Counted from the first letter of the stretch, positions 8,209-17,333 are shown. The stretch is DNA of 32,692 nucleotides from Deltaproteobacteria bacterium (GCA_019308995.1 JAFDHD010000025.1:1-32692); one strand, 5' to 3'. Translations and numbers: made by a program. Notes: generated by a model from the sequence alone, not told the origin.

Positions 8209-9624
8209 ATGGCACAAAAAAACCAGGCTCATCATAGAGGCGGCAACTCGAAACCAGCCATAGCAGAGTCGGAGAAACAGCAAGTGGAGTCCTTGATTCA
8301 AGCAGTAAGGGAGACCCTGGACGCCTCGGCTGTAGAACCTGTGAGACTCCAAAAGATTAGGGATGGTTATCTGCACTTGACCGCTCAGGATAAGGGTGAT
8401 TTTTTTTCACGACTCCTGAACACTGTTGAGGTTCAGCCTGATGATATCAACCCTCTTCTGGAACAGCTTTCCTCAGCTATCAATGACCCGTCTCGCTGGC
8501 AACAGGCTCTGATTGATCTGCGATCGGGAATAGAAAGCCCGCGACTGCGCTTGTTTCGCCACTTCATCAGCCTGCCAGGCGGACTGAAGTTCCTGCTGGA
8601 CCTTCGGGCTGATATCCTGTCCGCCCTTCGTCGCGGCATGCCAGAACTGAGCCCTTTAGATCGTGATCTGGTCTATCTCTTTGAAGCATGGTTTCAGGGG
8701 GGGTTCCTCTTTCTGGAGGAGATTTCACTTGATTCTTCCTTCCGGCAGATCGAAATCATTAAGAATGGGGATATGGTTCATCCCATGACCAGCCTCGAAG
8801 AGATGGGGCAGCGCCTGGGCCGAGACCGCCGCTGCTTTGCCTTATACCACCAGGCCATGCCCGAGGAACCAGTGGTCTTCATTGAGGTCGCCTTGACAAA
8901 GGGGATCGTCAAATCCATTCAAGAAATCATTGGTCCGCGGATTGAGTCGAAAAAGGAGCAGGCGCAGAAGGACACAGCCGTCTTTTACTCCATCAATAAT
9001 ACTCAGAATGGTCTCGCCGGCCTGGGACTGGGCCAGTTCCTGATTTTTCAGGTGGTGGACTATTTGAAAAAGGACGCCCCGGAGATCAAAACCTTCTGTA
9101 CGCTCAGCCCCATGACCGGCTTCTGGCCGCGATATCTCAGACCTATGCTGGAAGGCGCATCCGAAGGCCTCAACATGAAGATAGATGACATGATGAAGGT
9201 CTTTGACAAGCAGGTCCGAGCCCTCTTGAAGCAGGAATGTATTAGCCAAGGAGGCAGCGAAGAAAGCGATTTCGCCAAAACACTACTTCAGGTTTTTTCC
9301 AATCCTAAGTGGATGGAAAATAAAACATTGTTGAGAACCCTAAGTAAACCGCTCGAACGTCTAGGATACGCCTATCTGACCGAAGAAAGTGATCGAGCCG
9401 GAAGGTACCTGGACCCGGTCGCCAATTTCCACCTAGGTAACGGGGCTACCCTATCGCCGCGAAACGTGAACTTCGGGGCTACCTGGACCCCCCAGGGTCT
9501 GGAGGGATCTCTGAGCCTCATGGTGAATTATATGTACTCTCAGAACTGGTGGCGGCAGATAAGGGACTCCATGGCTAAGCTAGGCGGACGCCTGCCTGGA
9601 TTGTCCCGACCCTGGGGCAGATAA
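8209..9624 (+). CDS. Malonyl-CoA decarboxylase
   Basis: A 471-residue protein, matching bacterial and eukaryotic malonyl-CoA decarboxylases in length. The enzyme converts malonyl-CoA to acetyl-CoA and CO2. The N-terminal helical domain covers about 1-180. The acetyltransferase-like catalytic domain follows, with FIEVALTKGIV (224-234), the active-site serine in VFYSINNTQNGLAG (S261), TLSPMTGFWPRYL (298-310) and the catalytic histidine in NFHLGNGATL (H408). Start ATG 8209 has GAAGAGGGGAC upstream. No malonyl-CoA synthetase or dicarboxylate carrier is adjacent; the divergent aldehyde oxidoreductase is the nearest neighbour. Both key residues are intact, so activity is expected. Confidence 0.93.
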   Translation: MAQKNQAHHRGGNSKPAIAESEKQQVESLIQAVRETLDASAVEPVRLQKIRDGYLHLTAQDKGDFFSRLLNTVEVQPDDINPLLEQLSSAINDPSRWQQALIDLRSGIESPRLRLFRHFISLPGGLKFLLDLRADILSALRRGMPELSPLDRDLVYLFEAWFQGGFLFLEEISLDSSFRQIEIIKNGDMVHPMTSLEEMGQRLGRDRRCFALYHQAMPEEPVVFIEVALTKGIVKSIQEIIGPRIESKKEQAQKDTAVFYSINNTQNGLAGLGLGQFLIFQVVDYLKKDAPEIKTFCTLSPMTGFWPRYLRPMLEGASEGLNMKIDDMMKVFDKQVRALLKQECISQGGSEESDFAKTLLQVFSNPKWMENKTLLRTLSKPLERLGYAYLTEESDRAGRYLDPVANFHLGNGATLSPRNVNFGATWTPQGLEGSLSLMVNYMYSQNWWRQIRDSMAKLGGRLPGLSRPWGR

Positions 9625-9626
9625 CT

Positions 9627-9664
9627 AGCCTCAGAAACAGTTTAAAGGTTTTTCCCTTTAGGCT
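9627..9664. terminator. Candidate hairpin between convergent genes
   Basis: TAAAGG (9643-9648) pairs with CCTTTA (9655-9660) around a T-rich six-base loop, and AGCC (9627-9630) can pair with GGCT (9661-9664) after a bulge. It sits between the ends of the convergent decarboxylase and NIPSNAP-like genes. It lacks a clear T-tract, so terminator function is uncertain. Confidence 0.28.
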
Positions 9665-9714
9665 TCTCCAGCCGGAACTCAAGAATTGTATGAGTCCTGC
9701 ACAAGCCGCCTGAA

Positions 9715-10212
9715 TCAAATCTCCTGGTAACGCTCGTCCAGTCCTGGCATGAAGTAGGGACCGCCCGGGCTTACCCCGCCCTCAAGGAACTGAGCCGAGA
9801 TTTCCAAGGTCAGGGAACGCCGCACACGTAAGGCCTCGCGGCACTTTTTCCAGTCAGGCCCGTTGCCTCCAAGGCGCGCTGCTTCCCGCGTCATCTTCCA
9901 GTGAGCCATACTGGCGTAACGTGTAAGGAGATAAACCTCGTCCCAATCCGGACTGAGTTCTGTTTCGCCTGACGGCGGCACTACTTTCCACATCCCCACA
10001 ATTCGGGCTCCAATCTTCTCGAAGAAAGGCCAGACCCCCTCTTCACTGACGCGGCGGAACTCCTCATAACCTCCTTTCTTGATCCTCCAGTGACGGAGCA
10101 CGGCAATCTCATGACCTGACTGCGCCACATCGTTCCGAACTGGCCTCTTCTCACTCTCAACGGTCTTTCCGTTCTCAACTGTACCGCCTATGAACCTTTT
10201 CTCGTCCGCCAT
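9715..10212 (-). CDS. NIPSNAP-like / dimeric alpha-beta barrel protein
   Basis: A 165-residue soluble protein. A charged leader of about 35 residues precedes a ferredoxin-like alpha-beta domain beginning with EIAVLRHWRIKKGGYEEFRR and running through the strands ARIVGMWKVVP and DEVYLLTRYASMAHW. This layout (a start strand with RxxRIKxG, then helix, then strands around a W/Y-rich core) resembles NIPSNAP-family domains. No enzymatic residues can be named. It ends with a tyrosine/glycine-rich tail. The ATG follows AGGTGA by six bases. It stands alone between a convergent decarboxylase and a divergent reductase gene. Family assignment is by pattern only. Confidence 0.6.
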   Translation of the reverse strand: MADEKRFIGGTVENGKTVESEKRPVRNDVAQSGHEIAVLRHWRIKKGGYEEFRRVSEEGVWPFFEKIGARIVGMWKVVPPSGETELSPDWDEVYLLTRYASMAHWKMTREAARLGGNGPDWKKCREALRVRRSLTLEISAQFLEGGVSPGGPYFMPGLDERYQEI

Positions 10213-10650
10213 CTTTTATCACCTATCCCCTTCCTGACTCATCGCATTAAATGTGAAGAGCGGGCTTTTGTTATTACAGATTAAAACGACCTGGATTATT
10301 GAAAGCAAAATATCGCGTGTCAAGGAAAAAAGAATAAATACTATCGTTTCAGAGGATTCGGTCTTTATGGCCTTTATTAATCGCTTGACAGATCAAGATA
10401 ATGTACTTTAATGTCTGGAATATACCAATTCTATTCATATTTAAGCTGTTCTTAAATCATCAAGGCCGAAAATACGAGACTTGGCTTTCTAACGCCCCCA
10501 GAACCTTAGTCTCAAAGATATATTTAACTAGTTATAAAAATTGTGAAAAAGGCGCCTATAAAATGGTAGATACAATTTCTAATCAGAGCAAGCTCAAACT
10601 TCATGTTAAATTTCGCAATTACTTTAACCTTTTCATCATAGGAGATTAAT
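10213..10650. other. Long divergent intergenic region with leader
   Basis: This 438-bp AT-rich region separates the NIPSNAP-like gene from the saccharopine-dehydrogenase-like gene. It holds a good promoter match at 10385-10412. The downstream ~230 bases would form an untranslated leader. A frame of 82 codons beginning at 10401 exists but has no RBS and no protein-like features, so I treat it as non-coding. I could not fold the leader into a known riboswitch class by eye. Confidence 0.45.
10385..10412 (+). promoter_or_regulatory. Candidate sigma-70 promoter with long leader
   Basis: TTGACA (10385-10390) and TTTAAT (10407-10412) are separated by 16 bases. Transcription would begin near 10419, giving a leader of about 230 nt before the gene at 10651. 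Confidence 0.5.
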
Positions 10651-11889
10651 ATGTCTAAGAAGAAGATGCGAGTTGTTGCCTTAGGCGGCTGCGGGGGAAT
10701 GGGGCAGTTTGCAGTTCGGACTGCCCGGCCCTTCGACTTTGTGGATGAGATCGTTATTGCTGATATAAATGGTGAACGTGCGCGGGATTTCGCAGAGCAA
10801 TGCGGTTCCAAGGCGAGTTCAGTTGAAGTCAATGTAGAGGATAAAGAAGCCTTGAGGCGTCTCGTTTCGGGAGCCGATGTCCTCCTGAACATGGTTGGGC
10901 CTTACTACCAATTTGGTGTACCAATCCTGCGCACTGCGATCGAGGCCGGATGTCACTACATTGATATCAATGATGACTGGGAGCCGACCCTTGACATGTT
11001 GAAACTCGATGAAGAGGCCCGCCAGGCAGGGATCACCGCCATCATCGGTATGGGCGCCAGCCCGGGCGTCTCGAACCTGCTCGCGGTCAAGGCCATGAGT
11101 CTTCTCGACACGATTGAGGACCTTGTTACAGGATGGGGGGCTGGACTCACCGGTGATGAGGATGTGGAAAAGCCGGGCGAAGGGGGTACTTTCGGCGCTG
11201 CAATTGAACACTGGGTGCAGCAATTCACAGGAAAAATCCGCCTCCTGCGCAATGGGGAGCTGGTAGATGTTTCCCCTCTTGAAAAAATAAAGCTCAACTA
11301 TCCTGGCATTGGTCAGGTCACGACTTATACGGTCGGGCATCCGGAACCGATAACACTGCCGCGGTTTAAGCCGGAAATTCAAAACAGTTGTAATGTCATG
11401 GACTTCCCACCACAGATCATCACGGTTTTACGCTGGCTTTCCGAAGAGGTGGATTCCGGGCGAAAAACCATCCGTGAGGCCTCGGACTGGTTAGAGAGTA
11501 TGACTGACGATTGGTCTATGAGGATGTATTTTTCAAAGCTGGGGCTTCGGATTCTTTTAACCAGTCTTCGTAATGTCCTGAGTCCTAAAAAAAACCTCAG
11601 CACACTGTTCGCTCTTGCGACCGGAACCCGCGATGGCAAACAAACTACAGTCGGGGTGACCCTCTCCAGTTGGCCAACCGGTGGCATGGAAAAGATGACC
11701 ATGGGAGCCATAACCGGCGTGCCCGTTGCGCTTGCCTTGGCGATGTTCGCGCGGGGGCAGATTGACCGGCCGGGTGTATCGGCCCCGGAGAATGTCATTG
11801 ACCCTGACGCGTTTTTCGACGAACTCGCATTATGTTGCACACCGACGTATGCAAACGCCAGAGAGCTCCTGGTCATTTCGATCTTGTAA
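10651..11889 (+). CDS. Saccharopine dehydrogenase-like NAD(P)-binding protein
   Basis: A 412-residue protein with an N-terminal Rossmann fold: VVALGGCGGMGQFAVR carries the nucleotide-binding glycines, EIVIADIN ends the second strand, and DVLLNMVGPYYQFGVPILR (with the GPY/F segment) matches Sacchrp_dh_NADP proteins. GCHYIDINDDW continues the family pattern. It is likely a cytoplasmic NAD(P)-dependent oxidoreductase. The substrate is not evident: true saccharopine dehydrogenases are usually found with lysine pathway genes, which are absent here. ATG 10651 follows AGGAGA by six bases. The long leader could carry regulation. The next gene is 80 bases downstream behind its own candidate promoter. 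Confidence 0.8.
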   Translation: MSKKKMRVVALGGCGGMGQFAVRTARPFDFVDEIVIADINGERARDFAEQCGSKASSVEVNVEDKEALRRLVSGADVLLNMVGPYYQFGVPILRTAIEAGCHYIDINDDWEPTLDMLKLDEEARQAGITAIIGMGASPGVSNLLAVKAMSLLDTIEDLVTGWGAGLTGDEDVEKPGEGGTFGAAIEHWVQQFTGKIRLLRNGELVDVSPLEKIKLNYPGIGQVTTYTVGHPEPITLPRFKPEIQNSCNVMDFPPQIITVLRWLSEEVDSGRKTIREASDWLESMTDDWSMRMYFSKLGLRILLTSLRNVLSPKKNLSTLFALATGTRDGKQTTVGVTLSSWPTGGMEKMTMGAITGVPVALALAMFARGQIDRPGVSAPENVIDPDAFFDELALCCTPTYANARELLVISIL

Positions 11890-11916
11890 ATCACCATACA
11901 GTACCTTGCATCTTGG

Positions 11917-11945
11917 TTGACATATATGGTCTTATGATGGATTAT
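11917..11945 (+). promoter_or_regulatory. Candidate promoter for the sugar-type ABC importer
   Basis: TTGACA (11917-11922) is followed after 17 bases by GATTAT (11940-11945), 32 bases before the start of the binding-protein gene. The -35 is perfect and the -10 matches 4 of 6. Confidence 0.38.
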
Positions 11946-11977
11946 AAACAAGTAATAATACTTAGGAGGTGGTGATC

Positions 11978-13324
11978 ATGTGGCGACGTATTTTTATGGT
12001 TTTTGTTATTTTATGTCTTTTAATACCTTTCGCTCAACAGGCCCAAGCCAAAACCCAAATCACCTTCTGGACCACTGAGGTGGAACAGGACCGACTAAAA
12101 ATTCAAAAAGATATCGCTCATAAGTTTGCCCAAAAAACTGGCATTGATGTTCGCGTGATTCCAGTACAGGAAAATTTATTGGCCGAAAAAGTCACTGCTG
12201 CTTATGCAGCAAAGTCCCTCCCGGACGTTCTCTTCCACCCCATTGACTTTACAATTGGATGGGCTGAGGCGGGAATTCTGGATACTCAGTCCGCAACCGA
12301 GGCCATAAAAAGCTTAGGCAGGGAAACCTTTGGCGCAGGTACCCTCAACCTCGTTCGAGTGCCAACCGGTTACGCCGCGATCCCCATAGATGGATGGGGT
12401 CAAATTCTTCTCTTTCGCAAGGACCTTTTTAAGGCAAAAGGATTATCCACTCCTGACAGCTGGAACAGCATTATTAAGGCAGCGGAGGCGCTCCATAATC
12501 CGCCTTTGATCTGGGGCTTCGAAGCGGCCACGGATCCTAGCCAGTCATATACCCAGCAAGTTTTCGAACACTTCGCGTTATCTAATGGGGTTAAACTCGT
12601 GGGACCATCAGGAGACATTGCCCTCAACACTCTGGAGATGATCCAGACGCTCAAATTTTATAAGGACCTAACCCGGTTCTCCCCACCAGGAAATATTTAC
12701 TGGCTTCATACCCGGATGGATTATCTCTCAGGACGCGCGGCCATGATTATCTGGTCGCCTTTTATCCTGGATGAGCTTTCAGGTCTGAGGCGGGATCAGC
12801 CCGTCGTTCCGGATATTGTAAAAGGGCAGAAGGGATTCCTGGCCAAGAATACCGGCTTCGTTAGCATCATTCGGGGACCTAAAGGAGCGGCGCAATATGG
12901 TCAGCTCAGTTACCTGGGCATTACAAAAGATGCAAATACGGCCCTGGCAAAAAAATGGGTGATGTATCTTTTGAGTGATGGCTACCTGAAATGGCTGAGC
13001 ATGGCTCCGGAAGGGAAACTGCCTGTTCGAAAAGGCACCGCTCAGTCGCCAAATCGTTTCATCGAAGGGTGGAAGGACCTCGAGTTTGGAGTTACGACCC
13101 GGGCTAGGATTTCGGAATATTACGGCATGGAGACTGTAAAAACCATTGTCAGCGGGGTGGATGGATTTGACCGCTGGGGGTTTGCCAAAGGCAAGGGAGC
13201 CCTTATTTCTAAAATCTATGGCACCAAGGTGATTCCCAAAATCCTCAAACGATATCTCGACGGCGAACTCAGTGCCGAGCAAGCCGCCCGGCTCATGAAT
13301 GAACGGGTAAAAGCTCTGGAATAA
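11978..13324 (+). CDS. ABC importer solute-binding protein (family 1, sugar type)
   Basis: A 448-residue secreted protein. A Sec signal peptide (MWRRIFMVFVILCLLIPFAQ) ends in AQA about residue 24. The mature part ITFWTTEVEQDRLKIQKDIA, with VTAAYAAKSLPDVLFHP, is the usual opening of family 1 extracellular solute-binding proteins of the MalE/UgpB group. It should capture a sugar, polyol or glycerophosphodiester and present it to the permease pair encoded next. The ATG at 11978 is chosen over in-frame GTGs at 11969 and 11972 because AGGAGGT occupies 11964-11970. The gene is first of four co-directional importer genes. No glycoside hydrolase or sugar kinase is nearby to suggest the ligand. Confidence 0.9.
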   Translation: MWRRIFMVFVILCLLIPFAQQAQAKTQITFWTTEVEQDRLKIQKDIAHKFAQKTGIDVRVIPVQENLLAEKVTAAYAAKSLPDVLFHPIDFTIGWAEAGILDTQSATEAIKSLGRETFGAGTLNLVRVPTGYAAIPIDGWGQILLFRKDLFKAKGLSTPDSWNSIIKAAEALHNPPLIWGFEAATDPSQSYTQQVFEHFALSNGVKLVGPSGDIALNTLEMIQTLKFYKDLTRFSPPGNIYWLHTRMDYLSGRAAMIIWSPFILDELSGLRRDQPVVPDIVKGQKGFLAKNTGFVSIIRGPKGAAQYGQLSYLGITKDANTALAKKWVMYLLSDGYLKWLSMAPEGKLPVRKGTAQSPNRFIEGWKDLEFGVTTRARISEYYGMETVKTIVSGVDGFDRWGFAKGKGALISKIYGTKVIPKILKRYLDGELSAEQAARLMNERVKALE

Positions 13325-13395
13325 AGCTGGATTTTTAAGCTCTCCATGAATGTATATCTTGTTGGATCAAGATTGCGGGGTACCGTTTTAACCCT

Positions 13396-14346
13396 ATGAA
13401 ACAGCAAACGCTCACGCTCTCAGGCCGGGAGGCCAGGCTTGCCTTCTGGATGCTGGCCCCGACCTTTGCAATCGTTTTCGTTATCATCATCTTCCCGGTT
13501 GTCTGGAACGTCTGGCTGAGCCTGAAACCGGTCACTCTCGGAGATCTTCGAGGCGCTTCTCTTTTTAAATTTAACCTGACGGTAACAAATTTTCTTAAGG
13601 TTTTCACGGATCCGGACTTTGGAACCGTCTTCCTGACCACGATAATCTATGCCACGCTGGGGAGCGCCTTATCTATTTTTCTAGGATTGATTGCGGCTCT
13701 CCTTGTCAACGGGGAATTTCCCGGCCGCAGTCTGTTGAGGGGACTTTTTCTTTCCCCTTATATTACTCCAGTGGTGGCCGTCACTTTTACCTGGAGTTTT
13801 ATTCTCGATCCACAACTTGGGGTCCTGAACTGGCTGGCGGTGGATAAAGGCCTCTTTAGTCAGCCGATCCCTTTCCTCTCCCAGCGCTGGTGGGAATTGA
13901 ACCTGCTGGTGGGCACGGTGCGTATTCCCCTGGCGCTTACTTCGGTGATCTTTTTCGAAGGCTGGCGTTATTTCCCTTTCGCTTTCCTTTTTCTCCTGGC
14001 GCGACTTCAGGCCATACCTGAAGATCTTTACCAGGCTTCAGCAGTTGACGGGGCCAGTCCTTTTCAGCGTTTCCGCCACGTGACGCTTCCTCAGCTTTAT
14101 TTAGTTTTGGCCAACCTCTTTCTCTTTCGCTTTATATGGACCTTCAATAAATTCGACGATATCTTCCTCTTGACCAGAGGGCAGGCCGGGACAGAGGTTC
14201 TAACGATCAAGGTCTATGATTACGCCTTTGGTGAATTCAACATCGGGGCCAGTTCAGCGGTGGCCATCGTCCTCTTTGTCACGCTGGCCCTCTTCCTTAT
14301 TATCTACTTCCGCTGGATCGCCAGGGAGGCTCAAAGCTTTTTATAG
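13396..14346 (+). CDS. ABC importer permease, MalF/UgpA type
   Basis: A 316-residue integral membrane protein with about six transmembrane segments (first near 18-38, last near 290-310). The cytoplasmic EAA loop reads EDLYQASAVDGASPFQRFRH, the expected contact with the ATPase. It forms the channel with the permease encoded next. ATG 13396 lacks a strong ribosome-binding site and lies 71 bases after the binding-protein stop. It ends with TAG, one sign that amber is an ordinary stop in this genome. Confidence 0.9.
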   Translation: MKQQTLTLSGREARLAFWMLAPTFAIVFVIIIFPVVWNVWLSLKPVTLGDLRGASLFKFNLTVTNFLKVFTDPDFGTVFLTTIIYATLGSALSIFLGLIAALLVNGEFPGRSLLRGLFLSPYITPVVAVTFTWSFILDPQLGVLNWLAVDKGLFSQPIPFLSQRWWELNLLVGTVRIPLALTSVIFFEGWRYFPFAFLFLLARLQAIPEDLYQASAVDGASPFQRFRHVTLPQLYLVLANLFLFRFIWTFNKFDDIFLLTRGQAGTEVLTIKVYDYAFGEFNIGASSAVAIVLFVTLALFLIIYFRWIAREAQSFL

Positions 14347-14355
14347 GAGCGACGC

Positions 14356-15228
14356 TTGCTAAGATTCATGGGCAAAGAATTAAATCGTGAAAAATTTGAA
14401 ATAATGGCCATTCGCATCCTCAGGATAGCCGGTCTGGTGTTTTTCATCATCATCGTAGCCTTCCCTTTTTACTGGATGCTGGTCTCATCTTTTAAATCCC
14501 TGGAGGAACTCCTTTTAAAACCCGCTAATTTATGGCTGGACCTTCGAAAACTCAATCTTAACGCTTACTCTGAAGTTCTCTTCACACATGGTTTTGCACG
14601 ATATATTTTAAACAGCACCTATGTCTCAATCATCACGGTCGTGTTATCTGTAACTCTGGCTACCATAGGCGGCTATGCCGTGACCCGACTTCGTTTCCGC
14701 GGACAGGGTTTGATGTCCTTGGGCATTTTGCTTATCTATATGTTCCCGGCCATTGTTCTGGTTATTCCGCTGTATGTTATATTTTCAAAGTTTGGACTTC
14801 GCGATTCAGTCAACATATTGGTCCTGGTGTATCTGGCGCAGACGCTTCCAGTAGCCCTGTATATGCTGCGAAGCTACTTCCTCACCCTTCCTCCTGAGAT
14901 GGAGTATGCAGGATTGACGGACGGGTGCACCCGGTTCGGCGTGATCTGGCGTATCGTCATTCCTCTCTCAGCCCCGGCCCTGGCCAGCGTGGCCCTGTTC
15001 ACTTTTATGATCGCCTGGAATGAGTTTCTTTTCGCCTTCATGTTTCTGGACACCCCTGAAAAATTTACCCTGTCACGCGGGGTGGTCCAGCTTGCTGCAA
15101 GCGTCCACCTGTCCAAACAGCTGGTTATGGCTGCTTCCGTTATGGTCACGGTTCCGATTTTGGTCCTCTTTCTTATTTCTGAACGTTTTCTGGTTCGTGG
15201 GTTGACCGCCGGGGCCATGAAAGGCTGA
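14356..15228 (+). CDS. ABC importer permease, MalG/UgpE type
   Basis: A 290-residue membrane protein with about six transmembrane segments; the first is near 25-45. The EAA loop is PPEMEYAGLTDGCTRFGVIW, and the conserved AFPFYWMLVSSFKS opening is typical of MalG-like permeases. TTG 14356 is preferred because AGGAG (14345-14349) is six bases upstream; ATG 14368 would be 18 bases away. The second EAA residues (E-Y-A-G-L-T-D-G) deviate slightly from the E-A-A-x-x-D-G consensus but keep the key glycine. It is separated from the first permease by nine bases and from the ATPase gene by two. Confidence 0.9.
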   Translation: MLRFMGKELNREKFEIMAIRILRIAGLVFFIIIVAFPFYWMLVSSFKSLEELLLKPANLWLDLRKLNLNAYSEVLFTHGFARYILNSTYVSIITVVLSVTLATIGGYAVTRLRFRGQGLMSLGILLIYMFPAIVLVIPLYVIFSKFGLRDSVNILVLVYLAQTLPVALYMLRSYFLTLPPEMEYAGLTDGCTRFGVIWRIVIPLSAPALASVALFTFMIAWNEFLFAFMFLDTPEKFTLSRGVVQLAASVHLSKQLVMAASVMVTVPILVLFLISERFLVRGLTAGAMKG

Positions 15229-15230
15229 TC

Positions 15231-16304
15231 ATGTCATCACTGACTCTGAAAGGTATTACCAAGCGTTTTGGAAAAGTTACGGCCCTTAGAGAAGCGAATC
15301 TGCACGTTGAGGATGGAGAATTCTGTGTACTTCTGGGGCCTTCAGGCTGCGGGAAAAGCACCTTGCTTAATATTATCGCCGGTCTGATTCCTCAGGATGA
15401 AGGTTTGGTGCTTCTGGATGGTGAGCCTGTAGATCAGCTTTCCCCCAGGGAGCGCGACGTGGCCATGGTCTTCCAGAACTATGCCTTGTACCCGCATATG
15501 ACCGTAGCGCAAAACCTGGGCTTCGGACTGCGTATGCGGCAGGTTCCCAAGACAATGATCCAGGACCAGGTCCTTGAAACGGCCCGTTTGTTGGGTATTG
15601 AGGACCTTTTAGATCGAAAACCCAGGGAACTTTCAGGTGGTCAACGGCAGCGGGTGGCCATGGGCCGGGCCCTGGTGCGGCGACCCAGGCTTTTCCTCCT
15701 TGATGAACCTCTGAGTAATCTGGATGCCCGCCTCAGGGCCAGTGTTCGCGTGGAACTAAAACAACTTCACCAGCAGATCCTAGGGACCATCACCTATGTT
15801 ACCCACGATCAGGTCGAAGCCATGACTCTTGGAGATAAAGTAGTAGTTATGAAAGACGGGAAGATCATCCAGACCGGCGCTCCTGAGAATATTTACGAAC
15901 ATCCTGCAGACACCTTTGTTGCCACCTTTATTGGATCGCCGGAAATGAATCTGTACAAGGGAAGAATCGTAAAAAAACAAGGGCGGTTGTCTTTTAAAGG
16001 GGATGGATTCATCCTGGAACTTGTCGGCCTTCAGACGGAACTCGAGGAAGGCGAAGTGGAGATAGGCATCCGTCCGGAGGACATCAAAATCGGTCAAAAG
16101 GAGGCCATTGTCCTTGAAGCCAAGGCGGAAATGCTGAGCAACATCGGTTCGGAGAAGTATATCCACGCCCGTCTCGGTCAGAAGAATCTTACAGCACGCG
16201 CTCCAAAAGAAGTCATACTCCGGCCCGGTCAAGCCATCCCCTTAACTATTGATCCGGCCAGGTTACATATCTTCCGTGAAGGACGCTCAATCGAGAGGCA
16301 TTAA
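15231..16304 (+). CDS. ABC importer ATPase, MalK/UgpC type
   Basis: A 357-residue ATPase that energises the preceding permease pair. Walker A is GPSGCGKST, the Q-loop follows in VFQNYALYPHMTV, the ABC signature is LSGGQRQRVAMGRAL, Walker B is LFLLDEPLSNLD and the switch histidine is in THDQVEAM. The C-terminal ~120 residues form the TOBE/OB regulatory domain that distinguishes MalK-like proteins (GSPEMNLYKG, then GIRPEDIKIG). The gene begins two bases after the permease stop, completing a four-gene importer. All nucleotide-binding residues are intact. Confidence 0.94.
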   Translation: MSSLTLKGITKRFGKVTALREANLHVEDGEFCVLLGPSGCGKSTLLNIIAGLIPQDEGLVLLDGEPVDQLSPRERDVAMVFQNYALYPHMTVAQNLGFGLRMRQVPKTMIQDQVLETARLLGIEDLLDRKPRELSGGQRQRVAMGRALVRRPRLFLLDEPLSNLDARLRASVRVELKQLHQQILGTITYVTHDQVEAMTLGDKVVVMKDGKIIQTGAPENIYEHPADTFVATFIGSPEMNLYKGRIVKKQGRLSFKGDGFILELVGLQTELEEGEVEIGIRPEDIKIGQKEAIVLEAKAEMLSNIGSEKYIHARLGQKNLTARAPKEVILRPGQAIPLTIDPARLHIFREGRSIERH

Positions 16305-16377
16305 ACTCCTATTCCCACCGCTTATTCGTCTCTTTCAGTGTAACAAAACCCTGTGACCCTGCCAGACAGGGATCATC

Positions 16378-16407
16378 TTGTCAGAATACTGCATGTTATA
16401 CTCTAAT
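16378..16407 (+). promoter_or_regulatory. Candidate promoter upstream of cheR
   Basis: TTGTCA (16378-16383) and TCTAAT (16402-16407) are 18 bases apart, about 100 bases before the cheR start. Each matches its consensus at five of six positions, but the region is AT-rich, so chance matches are possible. Confidence 0.3.
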
Positions 16408-16507
16408 TATGAACGGTGCTAGCTTCATGACCTTTGGATAAATAATTATGAAAACAAAAATTAAATTGAGCCACTCCCTGGACTAGAAATTCGACAGGAT
16501 AACTATT

Positions 16508-17332
16508 TTGGCCAGGATTAAAGAAAAAACCTTTCGCCGGATCGTAAATATTGTCTATCGGGAATCTGGCATTGTTCTCCAAACAAAACGAGAGCTTGTT
16601 GAGGCCCGTATTGCCGGTCTCTGCCGAAAAAAAGGGTATGAAAGCCCGGAAGTGTTTCTGGAATACCTGGAAAAAGACATCACTGGTTCTGCTATGGTCG
16701 AGCTACTGGACAAGATCAGTACGAATGTAACCTATTTTTTTCGAAAAAAAGCCCATTTTGAATTTCTGGTAAAGGTGATAATGCCCGATTTGATGACCAG
16801 AAAAAAGTCAGAAGGCTCAAACAGGGTCCGGTTTTGGAGCGCGGCCTGTTCCAGCGGGGAAGAACCCTAGAGCCTGGCGATGGCCACGCATGAATACTGG
16901 GGAAATGGTGATGGATGGGACTTTAAAATTCTCGCCACTGACATCTCGACCGAGGTCTTAAAAAAGGCCCGGCAGGGCGTATATTCACGCCAGGAAGTTC
17001 TTAAGGCGCCCCCTCACCTTGTCCAGAGCTATTTTTCATGGACCGGTGATCGTCACAACCCTCTCTATGCAGTTCATAACGAGATCAAGCAGATGGTCGT
17101 TTTCAGAAGATTAAACCTGCTTGAGCAAACCTATCCTTTTACCGGCCTGTTTGACCTGATCATGTGCCGCAATGTGATGATCTATTTTGACCAGGAGACA
17201 AAGGAAGCCATACTAAAGCGGTTTTATCGTTGTATGCACAAAGGCGCCAGTTTGTTTACCGGCCACTCTGAATCTCTGTCTGGATACGAGCATTACTTCA
17301 AGCGAGTCAAGGCGGCTGTTTATAGAAAATAG
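16508..17332 (+). pseudogene. cheR: CheR-type protein-glutamate methyltransferase interrupted by an in-frame amber codon
   Basis: One frame of 274 codons before the terminal TAG encodes a whole CheR: N-terminal helical domain (1-85), then the SAM-dependent methyltransferase with RFWSAACSSGEEP, ILATDISTEVLKKAR, FDLIMCRNVMIYFD and SLFTGHSESL. CheR methylates chemoreceptor glutamates. At codon 121 (16868-16870) a TAG stands where the family has the tyrosine of GEEPYSLAM, in the SAM-binding motif. Nothing else is damaged and no frameshift is present, so a single base change from TAT or TAC is the likely cause. The product would be a 120-residue N-terminal fragment unless the stop is suppressed. 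Start TTG 16508 has AGGA eight to nine bases upstream. No other chemotaxis gene except a distant cheY at 20.3 kb is in the window. Sequencing error is the main alternative. Confidence 0.85.
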
Positions 17333-17333
17333 A

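Noticed and set aside
11379-11951. A 190-codon open frame on the minus strand opposite the saccharopine-dehydrogenase-like gene
   Set aside because: It is a shadow of a gene with clear Rossmann motifs and has no recognisable domain or ribosome-binding site.
16868-16870. General reassignment of TAG as a sense codon
   Set aside because: At least five intact genes in the window end with TAG at the expected length, so amber is in ordinary use as a stop.
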